Assembly (NCBI GenBank): GCA_964591245.1
Contig: CAZPZZ010000006.1
Span: 1 to 63,637 of the forward strand
DNA: 63,637 nt
Direction of reading: 5' to 3'
Origin: CAZPZZ01 sp964591245
GTDB taxonomy: Bacteria; Acidobacteriota; Vicinamibacteria; Vicinamibacterales; UBA8438
Below, piece by piece: positions 42,995 through 52,915 of the stretch. The notes under the pieces are model-generated. The model made no database searches and was not told the origin of the DNA. It saw nothing but the letters and a program-made list of their open reading frames with translations. The translations under genes and the position numbers were made by a program. The stretch's first letter is position 1. Each line of letters starts with the position of its first letter.

Positions 42995-44707
42995 TCAAAA
43001 GCCGAGCGCCGCGCTCGTCCGCCGCCGATCCTCGGCCCCTTCCAACACGTTTTCCTCTGCGTTGAAAAAAATCGCAGACACAGCACCTTGCACACGGGTC
43101 TCGACCATGGTGTGACCACGGTTGGCGAGCAATACCAGCGTGTCCGGAGACAATCCCCACCGCTCATATCTCGTCACGTCGGGTAGCCATTGGTGGTGGA
43201 TGCGGGGCGCATCGACCGCCTCCTGAACATTCATGCCAAAATCGATCACGTTGAGGATCATCAGCAGTACGGTATTGATGATGGTGCGCCCACCTGGACT
43301 CCCGGCGACCATCACCAGCTCGCCCTCACGGGCAACGATCGTGGGCGTCATACTCGACAGCATCCGCTTCCCTGGCTCAGCAAGATTCGGGAGAGTTCCA
43401 ATCAACCCATCCCTGGTGGTCAACTGCGGTGCCGCATTGAAATCACCCATCTCGTTGTTGAGCAAAAAACCTGCGCCTGGCACAGTGATCTTGGATCCAT
43501 ATCCCTGCTCAAGGGTATAGGTCAGCGAGACCGCATTTCGATTCGAGTCCACCACAGACAGATGCGTGGTCTCCTCTCCCTCAGTCGGCCAGGTAAAACG
43601 GTCCGGAGCAGAGACAGACGCCTGCATCAGGTCAATGCTCAGCCTCTGCGCGTTCGCGTAGGCCTTCGAGGTTAGACGCGAGACTGGCATCGTCGCAGTG
43701 AAGTCCGGATCCCCGAGGTACCGAGCCCGGTCTGCATACGCCCGTCGCATCGACTCAATCAGCACATGGATGGTCGCCGCGGAACCCGACCCGGTGGCGG
43801 CCAGGTCATACCCTTCGAGAATATTGAGCATTTGGATCACCGCGGTTCCACCAGAACTGATGGGCGGCATAGCAATAATCTCGTACCCTCGGTAGGACCC
43901 CACGAGCGGCTCACGCTGTATCGCGCGGTAGCTGGCCAGATCCCTGCGGGTGATCAACCCACCGTGGGCCACCATCTCTCGTTCAATGAGTTCCGCCGTC
44001 TCTCCCTCATAAAATCCTGCCGCTCCCCGATCCGCTATGCGCTGTAACGTTAATGCCAGCGCGGATTGCCGCAAAACATCACCTGCTTCGTAGGGATCTC
44101 CATCCCTTGAGAACTGCGCAACTGAGGCCGGATAGGCCTGCATACGTGGCAGAACTCCGGCCAACGACCGCGCGAGCCCATCGGATACGATGAATCCATC
44201 GCGAGCCAGGGCAATCGCGGGCTCCAGTAACAAACGCCAAGGGGTAGAACCATGTTCCGCCCACGCTTGATACAACCCGGCAACCGTACCCGGAACCCCC
44301 ACCGCGAGATGGGAATTGTGGTGTAGTTCGGGGTCATAGGTCCCATCCGACAGAAACATGGTGGGCGACGCCCCGGCGGGAGCCGTCTCCCGGAAGTCGT
44401 AGCCCACAGGGTTACCGTCAACCGGACGATAGACCGCAAACCCGCCTCCTCCAATATTTCCGGCAGTCGGATACGTCACGGCGAGCGCAAAAGCGGTAGC
44501 GACCGTCGCGTCGATCGCATTACCACCGTCCCGCATCACCTGCACCCCAACCGCTGAGGCGATGGCATCCTGTGACACCACCATCGCCTGCTGGGCACGA
44601 ATCGGCTGGCTACTGGCAACGAGCAGACCCGGGAGAGCGGCAAGAACCACCGCCACACTCACCACTGTCGCGCTACGTCGTATCGGACTCCCCATGGCGC
44701 CCATCAT
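42995..44707 (-). CDS. ggt: Gamma-glutamyltransferase
   Basis: A 570-aa exported proenzyme. The signal peptide (TVVSVAVVLAALPGLLVASSQP) precedes the large subunit, with MVVSQDAIASAVGVQVMRDGGNAIDA, NIGGGGFAVYR and the glutamate-binding arginine in FRETAP. Self-cleavage would occur before the nucleophile in EETTHLSVVD, the classic site. LNNEMGDFN, SSMTPTIV and GSPGGRTIIN complete the small subunit. It hydrolyses or transfers the gamma-glutamyl group of glutathione in the periplasm. Several ATGs lie close together (44707, 44704, 44695); I took the first with a reasonable upstream GGAG. This copy is canonical, unlike the one at 37488. Confidence 0.92.
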   Translation of the reverse strand: MMGAMGSPIRRSATVVSVAVVLAALPGLLVASSQPIRAQQAMVVSQDAIASAVGVQVMRDGGNAIDATVATAFALAVTYPTAGNIGGGGFAVYRPVDGNPVGYDFRETAPAGASPTMFLSDGTYDPELHHNSHLAVGVPGTVAGLYQAWAEHGSTPWRLLLEPAIALARDGFIVSDGLARSLAGVLPRMQAYPASVAQFSRDGDPYEAGDVLRQSALALTLQRIADRGAAGFYEGETAELIEREMVAHGGLITRRDLASYRAIQREPLVGSYRGYEIIAMPPISSGGTAVIQMLNILEGYDLAATGSGSAATIHVLIESMRRAYADRARYLGDPDFTATMPVSRLTSKAYANAQRLSIDLMQASVSAPDRFTWPTEGEETTHLSVVDSNRNAVSLTYTLEQGYGSKITVPGAGFLLNNEMGDFNAAPQLTTRDGLIGTLPNLAEPGKRMLSSMTPTIVAREGELVMVAGSPGGRTIINTVLLMILNVIDFGMNVQEAVDAPRIHHQWLPDVTRYERWGLSPDTLVLLANRGHTMVETRVQGAVSAIFFNAEENVLEGAEDRRRTSAALGF

Positions 44708-44959
44708 GGCAGTCAACTCCGGTGGTCGCAAGGTGTTACCCGAGCTATGTCTCCCACAGACGAACACGAGTTCGAGGCAAACGCGTGACGCGTCTCACGA
44801 CGAGAGAGGGGTGGGATTGCGACGAGCTTCGCTCGAGTCACGTCCAGGGGGAACGATCCTGTACCTCATGGGTCATGACGCAAACACTCGTACAGCCCTG
44901 ACTCATCACCCCGCGACCGTGCCGGGCAGCGCCATACCAGTTCCGGTACTCTTAACCGG

Positions 44960-46261
44960 TCACAGACGGAACACGTTCCCACCAGCGCCCCCCTTCAAGA
45001 CGTTCCTTGTATCCACAACCAGGGGAATGTGTTGCGCGATCTGCTCGTAGTCCACTCCGCGGTGGTCTGTAGTGATGACCGCACAATCGACGCCTTCAGC
45101 CAACGCATCCTCCATAGAACGACCCGTGAGGCACAGATCTCCATCCTGAACCGTCGGTACGAATGAATCCGTGTATTCAACAATGGCTCCACGCCGCACC
45201 AGCATTCTTGCAATGTCTAGCGCTGGCGACTCGCGAATGTCACCGACGTCCGCCTTGTAGGCCATACCAAAGAGGTGCACCCTGGACCCATTGACGGCCT
45301 TGGATTGGGAATTCAATGCGTCGGCCACCCGCTCTACAACATAGTGCGGCATACTCGCGTTGACATGACCTGCCAGCTCGATGAAACGGCTCTCAAAACC
45401 GCTCTGACGTGCCTTCCAGCTCAAGTAAAACGGATCGATGGGAATGCAATGACCGCCCAGCCCTGGTCCAGGGTAAAAGGGCATGAATCCGAACGGCTTA
45501 GTCTTGGCCGCCTCGATGACCTCCCAGACGTCCACGTCCAATCCCCGGCACATCAGGGCCAACTCGTTCGCCAGGCCGATATTGACCGCCCGAAATGTAT
45601 TTTCAATCAACTTGACCATTTCGGCCACTTGCGTCGAAGACACCGGAACCACTGTCTCCACCACCTGGCCATACAGCTCCGCAGCGAGCTCAGTGGAGAC
45701 ACGGTCGACTCCCCCCACAACCTTGGGAATAGTACGAGTTGTCCACTTCGCGTTGCCTGGATCCACACGTTCTGGGGAAAACGCGAGGAAAAAATCGTGC
45801 CCTGCACGAAGCCCGGTCTCCTCAAGCTTCGGCTGAACCACCTCATGGACGGTACCGGGGTACGTTGTTGATTCCAAAATCACCAACTGCCCCTCGCACA
45901 GGTGCTTCGCGACTTCAGAAACAGCCGAGAGTACGTAGGAAAGATCCGGGTCCTTCGTCTTTGTAAGTGGTGTCGGGACACAAATGTTGATCGTGTCGAG
46001 GCTGGCGAGTTCCGTGAAATCAGTGGTAGCCCTGAGTCGTTTTGCCTCAAGACCCATGACTATATCGGCCTCTGGTACATCGTCTATGTACGACTCGCCA
46101 CCTTCAATCGCATCGACTTTTTTCTGGTCAATGTCCACACCGATCGCCTGGAATCCAGCCTTCGCAAACTCAACCAAGAGTGGCAGACCAACATAACCAA
46201 GACCTATAACACCGGTGCGCACGCTCTGAGTTCGGATAGCCTCCAGTAACCCGTGTGCCAT
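44960..46261 (-). CDS. Nucleotide-sugar dehydrogenase (UDP-GlcNAc/UDP-glucose 6-dehydrogenase family)
   Basis: A 433-aa NAD-dependent dehydrogenase that oxidises the C6 hydroxyl of a UDP-sugar to a uronic acid in two steps. Seen: GVIGLGYVGLPLLVEFAKAGF (Rossmann), ICVPTPLTKTKDPDLSYV, ILESTTYPGT, FSPERVDPGN, the mid-domain lysine/asparagine in EMVKLIENTFRAVN and the catalytic cysteine in GPGLGGHCIPIDPFYLSWK. The last block is closest to UDP-N-acetylglucosamine dehydrogenases of the WbpA type. C-terminal GMAYKADVGDIRESPAL is also typical. The ATG at 46261 is preferred; the longer reading adds cysteine-rich text unlike the family. Supplies acidic sugars for surface polysaccharide, in keeping with the uronate epimerase at 60711. 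Confidence 0.9.
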   Translation of the reverse strand: MAHGLLEAIRTQSVRTGVIGLGYVGLPLLVEFAKAGFQAIGVDIDQKKVDAIEGGESYIDDVPEADIVMGLEAKRLRATTDFTELASLDTINICVPTPLTKTKDPDLSYVLSAVSEVAKHLCEGQLVILESTTYPGTVHEVVQPKLEETGLRAGHDFFLAFSPERVDPGNAKWTTRTIPKVVGGVDRVSTELAAELYGQVVETVVPVSSTQVAEMVKLIENTFRAVNIGLANELALMCRGLDVDVWEVIEAAKTKPFGFMPFYPGPGLGGHCIPIDPFYLSWKARQSGFESRFIELAGHVNASMPHYVVERVADALNSQSKAVNGSRVHLFGMAYKADVGDIRESPALDIARMLVRRGAIVEYTDSFVPTVQDGDLCLTGRSMEDALAEGVDCAVITTDHRGVDYEQIAQHIPLVVDTRNVLKGGAGGNVFRL

Positions 46262-46462
46262 GTCTCGATTATGACATGGGCAACTCGACATCTCGCAACG
46301 CGCTGCCCCAGACGACTCGTCACCACCAACACCAGGCCTGCAGAAAGGTATCTGAACAGCCCCGCCTCGACACGGATCCGGATAGCAATTCGCCCCCAAC
46401 CAACAACCGGATTGAAATTCGTTATGTCAGACGCTTTTCGATCATGGGAAGACCGCTATGGC

Positions 46463-48037
46463 TTAGCGGGACCAATCGCGTATTCGCGCGTCCATCTCGC
46501 GCATCATCTCGGCCTCGGAAAGGCCTGTCCAGCAATGCCCTCCCGAAACACCAAAAGTCACGCGAGCACCAATACCCAGCCGTGATGGTGCCCTGAGGAA
46601 CTCATCGAGTAGGTGCACAGCACCTTCGAGAAAGTAATCGTCCAGCTCGCCAACCCACACATTGAGCTTCCCACGGAGACTCGGCGCCAAGTCCGTCCAA
46701 TATCGGTCCAGATACGCGCGGAGATCGTACTGTCGCCAGAGTTCGATGACGGACTTATCAATACGCCCGCTCTCCGGATCCCAAAGCGGAATCGGGTGAC
46801 CATCTTCCCCCCGTGGCCCATACGCCGCATTCCACGCGCCCCACTGGCGACCTGACATCGTCCACTGATCGCCATCCCCGAGCACATTCTCCATCTGCAA
46901 CTCGTCGCGCATTGTGAACCGAACGCTGCCATCACGATTTCTCGCGCTCGGTCGTTCGCGCCCCTCGGCATCGACGTAGGCACTCTCGTCGTCGTAAATG
47001 TTGACGAGTTGAAATGCGCGAAAATCGACACTGTCCGGACAGGAGGCCCAGGCACCGTTAAAAAAATCCGGGTAGAAAGTCTGGAGAGCGAGGGCGACCC
47101 ACCCACCCGTCGAGCCCCCATCCAGTACGCGAGCGCCTGGGGTCCCGATGCCTCTGAATTCCTGCTCCACGTGCGGAATCAGCTCCTGGATCACCGCATC
47201 GCCATACGGGCCGTTGTTAGCCGAATTCACCTGATACGGATCGCCGTAAGGCCCAGCACCATCAAGATGCAACAAGATCATCGGCGGCGCGTCGATAGCA
47301 AGCCACGCATCTCTGAACCGCGAACCGGCCCGCATCATCCGGCGTACCGCAGTGTACCGCGTACCATAGCCGCCGATATGCACACGTACCGGGTATCGCC
47401 GACTGCCCTGCTCATGAAAACCACGCGGCAGGATAACGCCGGCACGGAGGTAGATCGGGCGGCCGTGAAACTCAGATAGCCGTCGGGAGCGCACGCGAAC
47501 AAATTGCACGAGGGACTCGTCGCCCGGCCGCACCTCCTCCGAGACACGGCGGGTCAACCGCAGACTGACAGACGTGGGTGAGTCATGGTCAAGAAAGAGC
47601 GACACCGGTTCGCTATAGAGATTCCCCGCTGCCGCCGCGACACGTAGGTCCGTATTCGTGCGGAGCACCGCCTGTGCCCGGTAACGGCCGGAGGGAAGCC
47701 CCGCGAGTCCAATCTCTGGAGTCGCCGAGGCGCCCGCATCCAGCCGCACACGCTCGCCCGGTGAAAGCCGAGGCGTATCGACGCCAAGTATCACGACATC
47801 GTCTTCCCCCACTTGGCCTACCCACCGGCGCGGTTCGGCTGTGCCAATGTCTGGCGCCACCACCACCAAGAGCCGTCCTGGCGGCACCGGTTCTGATAAG
47901 GTCTGGGTGACCTCGATGTTCACCGTTCCATTGGGTTGGCCTGCCTCAGCGATCGCGGCCGCAGTCAACAATACAGAAACTGCGATGCCGAAGGTCACGC
48001 GATGCCACAGAAACCGATACCGATAGCAAGAGTCCAT
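46463..48037 (-). CDS. Secreted alpha/beta-hydrolase, enterochelin-esterase-like
   Basis: A 524-aa exported protein. The signal peptide (TFGIAVSVLLTAAAIAEAG) is followed by an Ig-like N-terminal half (residues about 30-190) that resembles a carbohydrate- or substrate-binding preface. The C-terminal half is an esterase-D/Fes-type hydrolase: AGVILPRGF, VRVHIGGYG, GPYGDAVIQELIPHVEQEF, the nucleophile serine in GGSTGGW, WASCPDSVDF and a late histidine in GVSGGHCW. It may cleave esters of siderophores, carbohydrates or lipids outside the cytoplasm; the substrate is unknown. It is divergent from the second TAXI-TRAP operon across a 251-base intergenic stretch. Confidence 0.84.
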   Translation of the reverse strand: MDSCYRYRFLWHRVTFGIAVSVLLTAAAIAEAGQPNGTVNIEVTQTLSEPVPPGRLLVVVAPDIGTAEPRRWVGQVGEDDVVILGVDTPRLSPGERVRLDAGASATPEIGLAGLPSGRYRAQAVLRTNTDLRVAAAAGNLYSEPVSLFLDHDSPTSVSLRLTRRVSEEVRPGDESLVQFVRVRSRRLSEFHGRPIYLRAGVILPRGFHEQGSRRYPVRVHIGGYGTRYTAVRRMMRAGSRFRDAWLAIDAPPMILLHLDGAGPYGDPYQVNSANNGPYGDAVIQELIPHVEQEFRGIGTPGARVLDGGSTGGWVALALQTFYPDFFNGAWASCPDSVDFRAFQLVNIYDDESAYVDAEGRERPSARNRDGSVRFTMRDELQMENVLGDGDQWTMSGRQWGAWNAAYGPRGEDGHPIPLWDPESGRIDKSVIELWRQYDLRAYLDRYWTDLAPSLRGKLNVWVGELDDYFLEGAVHLLDEFLRAPSRLGIGARVTFGVSGGHCWTGLSEAEMMREMDARIRDWSR

Positions 48038-48288
48038 AGTCGTCGGCCACCATGATAATCCGCTCCAGTGCGAGGCGCTGCCCGAGAAGCAGTTCCCTCA
48101 ACGACGTGGAGCCGACGCAATACCGGGGATCGAAACTCCGGGGAGAATTCCCAGCCTGAGCAGCTCCCGATGAGGCAGTGATCGCGCCTGCACGTCGGCC
48201 CTGTGATAGCCCCTGGCGAAGTCGGGGCCCCTATTTGCTCCGCACTACACTAGAATAACGGCGCGAACACCGTGCAGAGGGATCGACG

Positions 48289-49120
48289 ATGATGAACCGC
48301 AGGATCATGGAAAGACGTGCTCGACTGTCGCTCTTTGTCGCCTTTGTGGCTGCGATCGTGGCCTGTGGCACGCCGGAGGGCACTGGCCTCACCCAACGGC
48401 TGTCGGTCTCGACTGGCGGGACCGGTGGAGTCTACTACCCCTACGGTGGTGGTGTCGCCAAGGTCATCAGCGACCACCTCGACGGGGTGGAGGCCACCGC
48501 AGAGGTGACAGCGGGAACAGTGGACAATCTGAAGTTCATCTCAAACCGTGAATCTGACTTGGCCTTTGCGCTGGCTGACTCGCTGGACGACGCGGCGAAC
48601 GGTCGTGGCGCGTTTNNNNNNNNNNNNNNNNNNNNNNNNNNNNNNNNNNNNNNNNNNNNNNNNNNNNNNNNNNNNNNNNNNNNNNNNNNNNNNNNNNNNN
48701 NNNNNNNNNNNNNNNTTCTGGAGCGGTGGCATCCCGACCGGCGCGGTACTCGACCTCGCTTCGACACCAGGACGCACCGTCAAGCTCGTGACGAATACCG
48801 ACACGCTACCCTTTCTCCATGACGAGTATGGCGAATCGGTGTATCACTCCGTCACCATTCCGAGTGTCACCTACCCAGGCATGAGCGGAGCCGTCGACGT
48901 CATCGGGGTCGCAAATGTCCTCGTCGCGCACGAAGAAATGTCCGAGGACCTTGCCTATCGGATCACTCAAGCGCTGTTCGACCATAAGGCCGAACTTGCC
49001 GCAATTCACCCCGAAGCGGAAAAGCTTACCGTTGAGTCAGCCGTGATCGGATCGACCGTGCCCTTCCACGAGGGAGCCATCCGGTATTACCGCGAACAAG
49101 GCGCCTGGCCAGAATCGTGA
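48289..49120 (+). CDS. TAXI-family TRAP solute-binding lipoprotein, internal part missing
   Basis: The second TAXI receptor in the window; coordinates include the gap at 48616-48715. The 109 residues before the gap carry a lipoprotein signal (FVAAIVAC), STGGTGGVYYPYGGGVAKVI and TAGTVDNLKFISNRESDLAFAL. The 134 residues after it contain FWSGGIPTGAV and end in FHEGAIRYYREQGAWPES. Compared with the 329-aa copy at 22253, about 87 residues (roughly 260 bases) are lost, so the 100 N are a placeholder and the frames on the two sides differ. The gene itself is probably intact in the organism. The permease starts at a GTG overlapping its stop (GTGA). Confidence 0.88.
48616..48715. other. Assembly gap (100 N) inside the TAXI receptor gene
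   Basis: The flanks do not overlap. Comparison with the paralogous receptor at 22253-23242 predicts about 260 missing bases. Confidence 0.95.
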
Positions 49121-51063
49121 CCAGCGGCTCGACAACACCGGAGACGACGAATCCGCTCTCCGCGCCAGATCCCCGGGATGATCCAGACGCGGAAGTCTCT
49201 ACCCGGCGGCTGACTGGCTTTCCGGACCGGTTGGTCACGGTTCTCGCGGCAGGACTCTCCCTGTATGCCCTCTATTGGGTCGTGGGCATCGTACAAGCGC
49301 AGGTCTACCGTCCCAGCTTCCTACTCGTTGCGTTGGTGCTCACGTTCATCCTCTATCCGGCCCTACCCCGATGGCGCCAGCGAATCACCGCTTTCGACTG
49401 GGGCCTGGCCGCCCTCTCGGCACTGGTCCTGGCCTGGCCGATTATCGACTTCGATCAATTTGTCTACCGGGCAGCAACCCCGAACGGGCTAGACATCGTG
49501 TTCGGAACAGCGACGCCCGTCCTCGTGCTCGAGGCAACTCGACGCACGGTCGGCTGGATCCTCCCAGCAACCGCAATCTCCTTTCTCATCTACGGATACT
49601 ATGGTCCGTACCTCGAATTGGTGGGACTCGAGATCATGGCCCATCGAGGCTACGATGTTGCCCGACTTGTCGGTACCCTCTACATGACGCTCGAGGGTAT
49701 CTTCGGCGTCCCGCTCAACGTAGCCGCGACCTACATCGTGTTGTTCACAATCTTCGGCGCCATGCTCCAACATTCCGGCGCCGGCCAGTTTTTCATCACC
49801 TGGACAATGTCGGCGCTGGGACGCTCTTCGAGCGGCGCGGGACCGGGCCGTACGGTCACAATGTCCGGCTTCTTGCTAGGGACGGTCTCCGGAAGTGGAG
49901 TCGCCACCACCGTGACGCTCGGCGCAGTGGCCTGGCCGATGCTCCGGCGGGCGGGATTCACTCCAGAAATCGGAGGTGGCATCCTCTCGGCAAGCGGGAT
50001 CGGCGCCATCATGGCGCCACCCACGATGGGTGCCGCTGCCTTCCTGATTGCAGAATTTCTGCAGATTACATATCTGCAGGTGATCGCAATGGCGATCGTG
50101 CCAGCCATTCTCTATTACCTCTCGATCGTTTTGATGATCGAAGCGGATGCTCGGCGCCTCGGTACGAAAGCTGTCGCGGTCGATCTACCGTCGGTTGGTG
50201 AGCTCACGCGACGCTCTGGCTATCAGTTCTTGCCCTTACTCGCCATCGTCGTGCTGCTCGTCTCTGGCATGACCCCGTTCCGAGCAGTATTCCTCGCCAC
50301 GGTCCTGGCGGTGGCCCTGAGCTTTGTTCGTCGGGAGACGGCACTCCGCCCGAAGCGGCTGATTCGAGCCCTCGAAACGGGCGGACGCGCGGTCCTCGGC
50401 GTGGCCGCAACCACCGCCACGGCCGGCGTGATCGTTGGCGTAGTCACCCTGACCGGTCTCGGGCTGAAAATCTCGAGCATCATCGTCGACCTGGCTGGCG
50501 GGAACCTCTTCTTCACGGTACTCTACGCTGCGGTCGCGGTGTGGATGCTCGGACTAGCAGTACCCGTGACCGCCTCCTACATCATCGCCGCAGTGATGAT
50601 CGTGCCAGCACTGACCGAAGTCGGCGTCCCGGCCGTCGCCGCCCATATGTTCATCTTCTACTATGCCGTACTGTCCGAGGTCAGCCCGCCCACTGCGTTA
50701 TCGCCGTTTGCCGCCGCCGCAATCACGGGCGGAAACCCCTTCAAGACAATGATGCTGACTTGGAAGTACACGCTTCCCGCCTTCCTGGTACCGTTTGCCT
50801 TTACCTTGAGTCCAGAAGGGCTAGGAGTACTACTTCAGGCCCCGCTCCCCGACATCGCTCGGACCGTGCTTACCGCAATTATCGGGATTCTCGCCCTGGC
50901 TATGGGCTTAGGTGGGTGGCTCCGGCAGGCCACGAACACGCCGGAACGCGTGATGGCGGTTATCGGCGGGCTGCTGCTCTTCTACGCCACGACCATGACC
51001 GACCTCGTCGGCGGAGCCTTTTTCGCAGTGGCCATCGCGCTACACTTAGCGCGCACGCGCTAG
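49117..51063 (+). CDS. TRAP transporter permease, fused type (second system)
   Basis: A 648-aa polytopic membrane protein paralogous to the one at 23353. The first about 40 residues are hydrophilic. The membrane core carries FTIFGAMLQHSGAGQFF, GTVSGSGVATTVTLGAVAWPML, ASGIGAIMAPPTMGAAAFLIAEF and, later, SEVSPPTALSPFAAAAITGGNPF, all characteristic of the large elevator subunit. It works with the lipoprotein receptor encoded immediately upstream, whose stop overlaps its GTG start (GTGA). Sodium-driven import of an unknown carboxylate is expected. It converges on ettA with eight bases between stop codons. Divergence between the two permeases suggests different substrates. Confidence 0.92.
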   Translation: MTSGSTTPETTNPLSAPDPRDDPDAEVSTRRLTGFPDRLVTVLAAGLSLYALYWVVGIVQAQVYRPSFLLVALVLTFILYPALPRWRQRITAFDWGLAALSALVLAWPIIDFDQFVYRAATPNGLDIVFGTATPVLVLEATRRTVGWILPATAISFLIYGYYGPYLELVGLEIMAHRGYDVARLVGTLYMTLEGIFGVPLNVAATYIVLFTIFGAMLQHSGAGQFFITWTMSALGRSSSGAGPGRTVTMSGFLLGTVSGSGVATTVTLGAVAWPMLRRAGFTPEIGGGILSASGIGAIMAPPTMGAAAFLIAEFLQITYLQVIAMAIVPAILYYLSIVLMIEADARRLGTKAVAVDLPSVGELTRRSGYQFLPLLAIVVLLVSGMTPFRAVFLATVLAVALSFVRRETALRPKRLIRALETGGRAVLGVAATTATAGVIVGVVTLTGLGLKISSIIVDLAGGNLFFTVLYAAVAVWMLGLAVPVTASYIIAAVMIVPALTEVGVPAVAAHMFIFYYAVLSEVSPPTALSPFAAAAITGGNPFKTMMLTWKYTLPAFLVPFAFTLSPEGLGVLLQAPLPDIARTVLTAIIGILALAMGLGGWLRQATNTPERVMAVIGGLLLFYATTMTDLVGGAFFAVAIALHLARTR

Positions 51064-51071
51064 CCCAAGAT

Positions 51072-52748
51072 CTACTCGCGAACGATGCGCCGGTACTTGA
51101 TGCGCCTCGGCCGGTCGGCGGCCGACCCAAGCCGGCGACGACGATCCGTCTCGTAGTCCTGGTAGTTGCCCTGGAACCAGACCACTTGACTGTCTCCCTC
51201 GAATGCCAGGATGTGAGTAGCAATCCTGTCGAGGAACCAGCGATCGTGGCTGATCACCACCACGCAGCCGGCGAATTCGACTAACGCATCCTCAAGCGCA
51301 CGAAGCGTGTCAACATCAAGATCATTGGTTGGCTCATCCAGCAACAGCACGTTGGCGCCCGTCCGAAGCAGTTTGGCCAGGTGAACTCGGTTCCGCTCTC
51401 CGCCAGACAGTTCACTGACCTTGCGCTGTTGATCCCTCCCCTTAAAGTTGAACCAAGAGCAGTAGGCACGGGAAGCCACTCTCCGTGAACCCAACGCGAT
51501 CTCGTCCTCTCCACTCGAAATCTCTTCCCAAACGGTACGGTCTGGATCCAATTCACGGTTCTGATCGACATACCCAAGCTTCACGGTTTCGCCGAGTGTC
51601 AGCGTTCCATCGTCAGGGCTCTCTTCACCAGTGATCATGCGAAACAACGTGGTCTTCCCGGCCCCATTCGCCCCGATGACACCGACAATCCCGGCCGGTG
51701 GCAACGTGAAGCTCAGATCCTGAATGAGACAGCGCTCTCCGTAACTTTTCCGGAGGTTCTTCGCCTCCACCACGGCACCACCCAACCGCGGCCCGGGTGG
51801 AATGTAGATTTCAACTGACGCCATCTTTTCGGCCACATCCTGGTTTAGCAGATCCTCATAGGCATTCAAACGCGCCTTGCCCTTGGCCTGTCGAGCACGG
51901 GGAGACATTTGAATCCACTCCAGCTCACGGGCAAGGGTTTGCCGGCGCTTCGTTTCCTGTTTCTGTTCGACATCCAGCCGCTTCTGCTTTTGATCGAGCC
52001 AGGAAGAATAGTTGCCCTCCCACGGGATCCCTGCCCCTCGGTCAAGCTCGAGAATCCATCCGGCGACGTTGTCAAGAAAGTACCGATCGTGGGTGATCGC
52101 CACCACCGTGCCACGATACTGTTGCAAATGCCGCTCAAGCCACCCAACGATCTCCGTGTCGAGGTGGTTCGTTGGCTCGTCCAGCAACAACAAATCCGGC
52201 GCCTGCAGCAGCAGTTGACACAGTGCGACCCTGCGCCGCTCCCCGCCAGACAGATTTGCGACAGCGCTACGGGCTGCCGGTAAACGTAAAGCGTCCATGG
52301 CCTGCTCGACACGCGAGTCGACATCCCACGCACCAGCAGCTTCGATCTTGTCCTGCAGGCGCCCCTGCTCATCCATGGCCTCTTGCAACTCGTCGCCGAT
52401 CAATCCATCGTTGAAACTGGCCGTCACCGCGTCATAGCGCTTCAGGAGAGACTTATGGTCAGCAACCCCCTCTTCCACGTTTCCTTTGACCGTCTTGTCC
52501 GTGTTGAGCGTGGGCTCCTGCGGAAGATAACCCACCGTCAACCCTTCTGAGACAAAAGCCTCGCCGGTGTATTCTTGCAACTCACCGGCCATGATCTTCA
52601 GTAAAGTACTCTTGCCGGCTCCATTGAGCCCGAGAACGCCGATCTTGGCTCCCGGCAGGAACGACAAGGAAATATCCTTCAGGACCTCCTGTCCCAGACC
52701 GTAGGACTTTCCGAGCCGGTGCATCGTGTAAACGTATTGGTGGGCCAT
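51072..52748 (-). CDS. ettA: Energy-dependent translational throttle protein EttA (ABC-F)
   Basis: A 558-aa soluble protein with two ABC ATPase domains in tandem. First domain: Walker A GLNGAGKST, signature LSGGERRRVAL, Walker B LLLLDEPTNHLD. Second: GANGAGKTT, LSGGERNRVHL, LLLDEPTNDLD. The arm and linker with RARQAKGKARL, and VYTMHRLGKSYG at the N-terminus, match EttA rather than other ABC-F proteins, as does the length. EttA binds the ribosomal E site and slows the first peptide bonds when energy is low. It is not a transporter. Divergent from the ATP-grasp gene with 167 bases between start codons. Confidence 0.94.
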   Translation of the reverse strand: MAHQYVYTMHRLGKSYGLGQEVLKDISLSFLPGAKIGVLGLNGAGKSTLLKIMAGELQEYTGEAFVSEGLTVGYLPQEPTLNTDKTVKGNVEEGVADHKSLLKRYDAVTASFNDGLIGDELQEAMDEQGRLQDKIEAAGAWDVDSRVEQAMDALRLPAARSAVANLSGGERRRVALCQLLLQAPDLLLLDEPTNHLDTEIVGWLERHLQQYRGTVVAITHDRYFLDNVAGWILELDRGAGIPWEGNYSSWLDQKQKRLDVEQKQETKRRQTLARELEWIQMSPRARQAKGKARLNAYEDLLNQDVAEKMASVEIYIPPGPRLGGAVVEAKNLRKSYGERCLIQDLSFTLPPAGIVGVIGANGAGKTTLFRMITGEESPDDGTLTLGETVKLGYVDQNRELDPDRTVWEEISSGEDEIALGSRRVASRAYCSWFNFKGRDQQRKVSELSGGERNRVHLAKLLRTGANVLLLDEPTNDLDVDTLRALEDALVEFAGCVVVISHDRWFLDRIATHILAFEGDSQVVWFQGNYQDYETDRRRRLGSAADRPRRIKYRRIVRE

Positions 52749-52915
52749 GTGCGTTGCGCTTTCGAAGCTTGATCTGAGCCGTCTGGATTCAGCGGCGCGA
52801 CATGCTGATCATGCCGTGCCTTTCAGTCTACCGCATGGCCGAATCGGCCGCTCTCACCTCTACAGGCAGAGGCGCCGAGGGTCCCTCCACCGCCAAGGTA
52901 GGATCGGAGCAAGAT

